Positions 14,400-18,791 of a stretch of DNA of 18,791 nucleotides are shown piece after piece. A program made the position numbers and the translations under genes. The notes below the pieces were generated by a model, which was not told where the DNA came from, did no database searches, and worked only from the letters and a program-made list of their open reading frames with translations. The stretch is from an uncultured Ruminococcus sp. (lineage in GTDB: Bacteria; Bacillota_A; Clostridia; Oscillospirales; Ruminococcaceae): assembly GCA_902782875.1 (NCBI GenBank), contig CACZPE010000409.1, positions 1 through 18,791 on the forward strand, written 5' to 3'. Every line of letters starts with the position of its first letter. Position 1 is the first letter of the stretch.

Positions 14400-16061
14400 A
14401 TGAAAAAGACAACAAAACAGGAAAAACAATTCAGGCTCGGAAGAAAAAGACAGAGCTTCGGCGACGTGTTCGCGGAAAAGTTTATTCCCGCAGTCGCTGT
14501 GGGAACGGCACTTTGCATCATAACGGGATTTATTCTGTATGAGCTGCTGATCGGTATTTATCAGGAGACCAATCTTGCGCATTTTCACATGCTTGTCAAT
14601 TCGGTAAATCAGAATATGAACACCATGACTTATGAGGATAATGTACAGACCGACAGCTACAAAAATATGATGGCTTTTCAGCTCTATCTCTCGTCGGGTT
14701 ACGGGACACAATCATGTGTGTATAAACTCTACCAGAAGGACAAGGAGGCAGTCCGCACCGAAAGAAGCGGTGTTGCCTTAGTGCATGGTGATAACGGCGA
14801 TGTGCTCTGTTATGCAGATCTCTCCTGCTATACGGAGGCATATGAAAGAGTCTCAAAGTATAACAGCAAGGCGGGATTGTTCAGTGCAGATTCGTATATA
14901 ATTACGGCGGACACTATATATGCGGATACAGAAAAGGGGATATTTGTACCCGGCAGGATGACTATCGAGCATTATTCCTATGACAGGTTCGGTACGCCTC
15001 CCGCAATAGAGACAGTTGAAGAATTTGACATCACTCCCGCAGACACCACGGGTCTTACAGAGTACCAGTACGGTCAGTTCACAGGCGGAACGGTATTCGG
15101 TGTTGAGGCAGACGACAATATTTTTGACATACTCGACAGACGGGACAGCGAGGAAAGCAAAAACGGCCTTATCAGCGCAGCAACCGTTAACACGATCTAC
15201 TGGAACGATGCGCCCAACGCCTCTCAGGGCTGGTTCAAAAGCGACCTCTATGCTCCCGACGGCGTGCAGTACACCGTGACAGCCCTGTATAAAACCGATT
15301 GCTCACCCGTATTCACAAATATAATGATCCTTATCTGTGGAGTGGTACTGCTGATATGCATTGCAGCATCACTTATCAGGGCTGCGCATACATACAACGT
15401 GTACAAGGCTCACTATGCGATGGACGATTACCGCCGCGATATGACCAACACCCTCGCACACGACCTGAAAACTCCCCTTACTGCTATATCGGGCTGTGCG
15501 GAAATGCTGAACAACGACGCGGATACAGACAAGCAGAAAAAGTATTCCGAGATGATACTCTCAAATGTTGAGTATATGAACGGCATAATCAGCAATGTGC
15601 TCGAGCTTTCAAAGCTCGAGGGCGGCAGCGAGCCGAAGAAGGAACATATTGACGCAGCATCCCTGGCAAGGGAGGTAGTATCAAAGAACGCACCTCTTTC
15701 CGAAGATCGCGGCATATCCTTTACGGTGAGCGGCAGCGGAGAGATAAACGCAGACAGACAGCTTATGACACAAGTACTTGACAACCTTATATCCAACGCG
15801 GTCAAATTCTCCCCCGACAATTCCAAAGTAACAATAAAGGTCTCTGACAGCGAGCTTTCGGTATCAAATCCGTACAGCGCAAAGGGAGATATACAAGCAG
15901 AGAAGCTCTGGCAGCCCTTCGTAAAGGGCGACAGCTCAAGGAGCGGCCAGAACGGAAGCGGTCTGGGGCTGTATATAGTAAAGAACATATGTGACCGCCA
16001 CGGCTTCGGATATTCGATAGACACCGAGGGAGGACGCTTCACAGTTAAAATAGCCTTCTGA
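14400..16061 (+). CDS. Membrane sensor histidine kinase
   Basis: Partner of the response regulator just upstream, 553 residues. One transmembrane helix at about 29-54 and a second at about 304-327 enclose a ~250-residue extracytoplasmic sensor I do not recognise. The cytoplasmic part starts only about 25 residues before the H-box NTLAHDLKTPLTA (His354), so there is no room for a full HAMP domain. LDNLISNAVKF (N-box, near 460-470) and GSGLGLYIVKNI (G-box, 519-530) follow. The usual D-x-G-x-G box is replaced by VSNPYSAKG, as in some VanS-like kinases. GAGG precedes the ATG by seven bases. The ligand is unknown; the large sensor argues for direct extracellular ligand detection. Confidence 0.92.
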   Translation: MKKTTKQEKQFRLGRKRQSFGDVFAEKFIPAVAVGTALCIITGFILYELLIGIYQETNLAHFHMLVNSVNQNMNTMTYEDNVQTDSYKNMMAFQLYLSSGYGTQSCVYKLYQKDKEAVRTERSGVALVHGDNGDVLCYADLSCYTEAYERVSKYNSKAGLFSADSYIITADTIYADTEKGIFVPGRMTIEHYSYDRFGTPPAIETVEEFDITPADTTGLTEYQYGQFTGGTVFGVEADDNIFDILDRRDSEESKNGLISAATVNTIYWNDAPNASQGWFKSDLYAPDGVQYTVTALYKTDCSPVFTNIMILICGVVLLICIAASLIRAAHTYNVYKAHYAMDDYRRDMTNTLAHDLKTPLTAISGCAEMLNNDADTDKQKKYSEMILSNVEYMNGIISNVLELSKLEGGSEPKKEHIDAASLAREVVSKNAPLSEDRGISFTVSGSGEINADRQLMTQVLDNLISNAVKFSPDNSKVTIKVSDSELSVSNPYSAKGDIQAEKLWQPFVKGDSSRSGQNGSGLGLYIVKNICDRHGFGYSIDTEGGRFTVKIAF

Positions 16062-16079
16062 TAATTCTTCATCATAAAC

Positions 16080-16122
16080 AGTCTCTGCCGCCAGGGATCC
16101 GGGATCTCTGACGGCGGAGACT
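16080..16122 (+). other. Large stem-loop downstream of the kinase gene
   Basis: AGTCTCTGCCGCCAG pairs with CTGACGGCGGAGACT with two wobble-compatible differences, closing a GGATC-rich loop. It begins 19 bases after the kinase stop but has no T-run, so it may be a Rho-dependent or RNA-stability end rather than an intrinsic terminator. Confidence 0.6.
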
Positions 16123-16322
16123 AATGATTTAAGACCTGCATATAATACTGCTGCCGGTTACTGCAGAACATGGGAAGGACAACATAACTATACGGGGTTG
16201 CTTTATTGCGGCAGCCCCTTTCTGCGTCTTCGCAGAATGACTGTTTCACAGAGCCTGTAGAGCCCCCTGATTTGTACAATGCTACAAAATATCGGGGAAT
16301 ATGCGGATTTTGCAAAAAAATC
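16123..16322. repeat. Non-coding gap with a cluster of hairpins, repeat-like
   Basis: About 200 bp with no credible gene. GGGGTTGC (16194-16201) pairs with GCAGCCCC (16211-16218), one wobble. Immediately after, TTCTGCG (16220-16226) and CGCAGAA (16231-16237) form a perfect tetraloop stem, then CTGT/ACAG (16241-16251). The stacked hairpins resemble dispersed intergenic repeats in gut Clostridia or an unnamed structured RNA. An A7 tract at 16314-16320 abuts the rpsL -35 box and could be an UP element. A 64-residue minus-strand open frame here has no ribosome site that I could support. Confidence 0.5.
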
Positions 16323-16351
16323 TTGACAAACGGCTCAAAAAAAAGTATAAT
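16323..16351 (+). promoter_or_regulatory. Consensus promoter of the str operon
   Basis: A perfect TTGACA (16323-16328), 17-bp spacer and perfect TATAAT (16346-16351), with an A-tract directly upstream. The start point would be near 16358. This is the strongest promoter in the window, as expected for ribosomal protein genes. Confidence 0.95.
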
Positions 16352-16362
16352 ATTCGGGTGTG

Positions 16363-16402
16363 CAGAGCTTTACGGGGTAGTCTACCCTATCGGACGGCTC
16401 TG
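16363..16402 (+). promoter_or_regulatory. Structured 5' leader of rpsL
   Basis: CAGAGC (16363-16368) pairs with GCTCTG (16397-16402), enclosing GGGTAG (16375-16380) paired with CTACCC (16382-16387) and a single base between them. It lies between the start point and the rpsL ribosome site. It could be an autoregulatory site for a str-operon ribosomal protein; no known leader family is claimed. Confidence 0.5.
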
Positions 16403-16436
16403 TTATCATATTTATTTTATGAAAGGAGATGCATCA

Positions 16437-16856
16437 ATGCCTACGTTTAACCAGCTCGTGCGCAAGGGAAGAGACGTTATTGAGAAGAAGTCCACAGCTC
16501 CCGCACTTCAGAAGGGTTACAACTCCAAGAAGAAGGTCGCTATCGATCTCAGCTCACCTCAGAAGAGAGGCGTCTGCACCGCTGTAAGAACCGCTACCCC
16601 CAAGAAGCCTAACTCTGCTATGAGAAAGATCGCCAGAGTAAAGCTCACCAACGGCAACGAAGTTACAGCTTATATCCCCGGCATCGGCCACAACCTGCAG
16701 GAGCACTCTGTTGTTCTTATCAGAGGCGGTAGAGTAAAGGACCTCCCCGGTGTGCGTTATCACATCATCAGAGGTACACTCGATACCCAGGGTGTTGCCA
16801 AGAGAAACCAGGCCCGTTCCAAGTACGGTGCAAAGAGACCTAAGGCAGGCAAGTAA
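16437..16856 (+). CDS. rpsL: 30S ribosomal protein S12
   Basis: Decoding-centre protein of the small subunit, 139 residues. Between PALQKGYN and SSPQKRGVC it has the Gram-positive-type insertion of about 13 residues absent from E. coli S12. TPKKPNSA and [13 protein letters not shown] are intact, including both lysines whose changes give streptomycin resistance, so the sequence looks wild type. The aspartate in KDLPG is the site that RimO methylthiolates in some bacteria. The ATG at 16437 follows AAAGGAGA at seven bases; the frame stays open upstream to 16206 but crosses the promoter. Codons favour ATC over ATA, unlike the neighbouring metabolic and signalling genes. First gene of the str operon. 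Confidence 0.98.
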   Translation: MPTFNQLVRKGRDVIEKKSTAPALQKGYNSKKKVAIDLSSPQKRGVCTAVRTATPKKPNSAMRKIARVKLTNGNEVTAYIPGIGHNLQEHSVVLIRGGRVKDLPGVRYHIIRGTLDTQGVAKRNQARSKYGAKRPKAGK

Positions 16857-17046
16857 TCACCCTGTGTTAAGTCACTAAACCACTGCGATAGTTAGAGATT
16901 AACGGTGAAAACACCTTTATATATAAGGGTCTGACCACTCTCACGTCGCACACTGCGCTTTTAAAAATGTGGAAACCGCGGATCAGTACTGATCACTGCG
17001 GTAAGCGAGTACCTATGAATTCATTATTATGAAGGAGGGAAGAATT
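16857..17046 (+). promoter_or_regulatory. rpsL-rpsG intercistronic region with a perfect hairpin
   Basis: An unusually long 190-bp gap for this operon. ACCGC (16975-16979) and GCGGT (16998-17002) flank the perfect palindrome GATCAGTACTGATC (16981-16994). In E. coli the S12-S7 gap is where S7 binds to repress translation, so a similar role is possible but not shown. A weak internal promoter (TTAACG 16899-16904, 17 bp, TATAAG 16922-16927) and a CCTT/AAGG stem also lie here. The rpsG ribosome site AAGGAGGG is at the 3' end. Confidence 0.5.
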
Positions 17047-17517
17047 GTGCCAAGAAGAGGTAAAATTGCAAAGAGAGAGGTTCTTGCAGACCCTGTTTAC
17101 AATTCTGAGATCGTTACCCGTCTTATCAACAACATCATGCTTGACGGTAAGAAGGGTGTAGCACAGAAGATAGTTTACGGCGCATTCGACATCGTATCCG
17201 AGAAGACAGGTAAAGATGCGCTCGAGGCTTTCGATGAGGCTATGGAAAATATCATGCCTCTGCTCGAGGTCAAGGCTCGCCGTGTCGGCGGTGCTACCTA
17301 CCAGGTTCCTATGGAGGTAAGACCCGAGAGAAAGCTCACTCTTGGTCTCAGGTGGCTCACCACCTATTCCAGAGCAAGAAACGAAAGAACCATGAAGGAA
17401 AGACTTGCAGCCGAGATCATGGATGCTATGAACGGCATCGGCGGCGCTTGCAAGAAGCGTGAAGATACACACAAGATGGCGGAAGCAAACAAGGCATTCG
17501 CACATTACAGATGGTAA
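17047..17517 (+). CDS. rpsG: 30S ribosomal protein S7
   Basis: Primary 16S rRNA-binding protein that nucleates the head of the small subunit and lines the E site. With the GTG start at 17047 the product is 156 residues, the usual bacterial length, beginning [17 protein letters not shown]. The hallmark [15 protein letters not shown] segment and the C-terminal AFAHYRW are present. An upstream in-frame ATG at 17029 lies over the ribosome site AAGGAGGG and is rejected. fusA starts 27 bases later. S7 is the likely autogenous regulator of this operon by analogy with E. coli. Confidence 0.98.
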   Translation: MPRRGKIAKREVLADPVYNSEIVTRLINNIMLDGKKGVAQKIVYGAFDIVSEKTGKDALEAFDEAMENIMPLLEVKARRVGGATYQVPMEVRPERKLTLGLRWLTTYSRARNERTMKERLAAEIMDAMNGIGGACKKREDTHKMAEANKAFAHYRW

Positions 17518-17544
17518 GTTTCTTACTGGATCGGAGGAAAAGCT

Positions 17545-18791
17545 ATGCCAAGAGATTGTTCACTTGAAAAAACAAGAAATATTGGTATCATGGCTCATAT
17601 CGACGCAGGTAAGACCACTACTACCGAGCGTATCCTTTTCTACACCGGCGTTAACTACAAGATCGGTGAGACCCATGACGGTGCATCCACGATGGACTGG
17701 ATGGAGCAGGAAAAGGAAAGAGGTATCACCATAACCTCCGCTGCTACCACAGCACACTGGGGCGACCACAGAATCAACATCATCGACACCCCGGGCCACG
17801 TTGACTTCACAGTTGAAGTTGAGCGTTCCCTTCGTGTTCTTGACGGTTCTGTAACAGTCCTCTGCGCAAAGGGCGGCGTTGAGCCTCAGACTGAAACCGT
17901 ATGGCGTCAGGCTGATAAGTACCAGGTGCCCAGAATGGTATATGTAAACAAGATGGATATCATGGGTGCGAACTTCTACAGAGTTCTCGACATGATGCAC
18001 GACCGTCTCAAGTGCAATGCCGTTCCCATTCAGCTGCCCATCGGCACTGAATCTGACTTCAAGGGCATCATCGACCTCGTAGAGATGAAGGCTGAGGTAT
18101 ACTACGATGACCTCGGCAAGGATATGAGAGACGAGCCTATCCCCGAGGATCTCCTCGAAAAGGCTCAGGAGTATCACGACAAGCTCATCGAGTCCGCTGT
18201 TGAGATGGACGATGAGATCATGGAAAGATACTTCGAGGATCCCGACAGCGTAACCAAGGAAGAGATCAAGGCCTGCATCAGAAAGGGCTGTGTAAACAAC
18301 AAGCTCATACCTGTATGCTGCGGTACTTCCTACAGAAACAAGGGCGTTCAGAAGCTCCTCGACGCTATCGTGGACTATATGCCCTCTCCCCTCGACATTC
18401 CTCCTATCAAGGGCGTAAACCCTGATACAGGTGACGAGGAAGTGAGACCCACCGACGATAAGGCTCCCTTTGCGGCTCTTGCATTCAAGATCGCTACTGA
18501 CCCCTTCGTTGGTAAGCTCTGCTACTTCAGAGTATATTCCGGTACTGTTGATGCAGGTGCTACCGTGCTCAACGCTACCAAGGACAATTCCGAAAGAATG
18601 GGACGTATCCTTCAGATGCATTCCAACCAGAGAAAGGATATCGACACCGTTTACTCCGGCGATATCGCTGCCTGTGTAGGTCTTAAGAATACTACCACAG
18701 GTGATACTCTCTGTGATCCCAAGCATCCTGTAATACTCGAATCCATGGAATTCCCCGAGCCTGTTATCCAGCTCGCTATCGAGCCCAAGAC
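17545..18791 (+). CDS. fusA: Elongation factor G, N-terminal part (runs off window)
   Basis: Translocation GTPase of the ribosome; about 415 of ~690 residues are in view. G1 is [12 protein letters not shown] (17-28), the switch I region has [11 protein letters not shown]3 is DTPGHVDF and G4 is NKMD. The GTPase domain, its G' insertion (from about residue 160) and the start of domain II ([22 protein letters not shown]) are all normal. GGAGG precedes the ATG at 17545 by seven bases. The gene has no stop before the window end. It is a standard EF-G in the str operon, not a TetM-type or EF-G2-type paralogue as far as can be seen. tuf would be expected next. Confidence 0.98.
   Translation, partial: MPRDCSLEKTRNIGIMAHIDAGKTTTTERILFYTGVNYKIGETHDGASTMDWMEQEKERGITITSAATTAHWGDHRINIIDTPGHVDFTVEVERSLRVLDGSVTVLCAKGGVEPQTETVWRQADKYQVPRMVYVNKMDIMGANFYRVLDMMHDRLKCNAVPIQLPIGTESDFKGIIDLVEMKAEVYYDDLGKDMRDEPIPEDLLEKAQEYHDKLIESAVEMDDEIMERYFEDPDSVTKEEIKACIRKGCVNNKLIPVCCGTSYRNKGVQKLLDAIVDYMPSPLDIPPIKGVNPDTGDEEVRPTDDKAPFAALAFKIATDPFVGKLCYFRVYSGTVDAGATVLNATKDNSERMGRILQMHSNQRKDIDTVYSGDIAACVGLKNTTTGDTLCDPKHPVILESMEFPEPVIQLAIEPK

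Noticed and set aside
16121..16315. 64-codon minus-strand open frame in the gap before rpsL
   Set aside because: It covers the hairpin cluster, has no supportable ribosome site or domain, and reads like translated repeat sequence.
17560..18726. 388-codon open frame on the minus strand
   Set aside because: It is the antisense of fusA, whose motifs are unmistakable. The frame is open because of strong codon bias; it has no ribosome site and no family resemblance.

Overview
The window looks like a chromosomal segment of a Gram-positive, anaerobic-type Clostridia, most like the Ruminococcus group (Oscillospiraceae). This rests on the Bacillus/Clostridia-type S12 with its N-terminal insertion, strong AGGAGG-type ribosome sites with frequent GTG/TTG starts, consensus SigA promoters, and heavy use of the ATA isoleucine codon everywhere except the ribosomal genes. 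The genus is inferred from protein and codon style, not from a marker gene. There is no tRNA, rRNA, CRISPR array or insertion sequence. Almost every base is housekeeping or signalling coding sequence; the unusual material lies in the intergenic gaps.

Layout: (1) 1-307: two and a bit copies of a 64-bp hairpin-bearing tandem repeat abutting a frameshifted GGDEF (diguanylate cyclase) remnant, closed by a bidirectional terminator. (2) 352-3150, minus strand: a four-gene operon read as GNAT acetyltransferase - tsaE - SAM methyltransferase - tsaB, with its own promoter. It supplies two of the factors for t6A37 tRNA modification. (3) 3301-9550, minus strand: a six-gene operon from one strong promoter: small two-TM protein, degenerate EAL-domain protein with a C-terminal sensor-like domain, SUV3-like RNA helicase with a C-terminal zinc-ribbon-like motif, histidine phosphatase, DUF975-like membrane protein, RluA-type pseudouridine synthase. 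(4) 9817-13446, plus strand: cysK with its own terminator, then mtaD-ahcY. The pair is best read as recycling of S-adenosylhomocysteine by deamination to S-inosylhomocysteine and then hydrolysis, because the AhcY-like protein has Glu and Lys where the human enzyme has two adenine-contacting residues. (5) 13491-13574: a telomere-like heptamer array arranged as an inverted repeat, G-quadruplex-capable on both strands. (6) 13655-16061: an OmpR-type response regulator and a membrane histidine kinase, separated by a long three-tier RNA hairpin. (7) 16323-18791: the str operon (rpsL, rpsG, fusA, the last running off the window), with a consensus promoter, a structured leader and an S12-S7 intercistronic hairpin.

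The observations most deserving a second look are the telomere-like inverted heptamer array, the putative S-inosylhomocysteine pathway pair, the SUV3-like helicase co-transcribed with an EAL protein, and the intercistronic hairpin of the two-component system. No wholly new defence or mobile system was seen.
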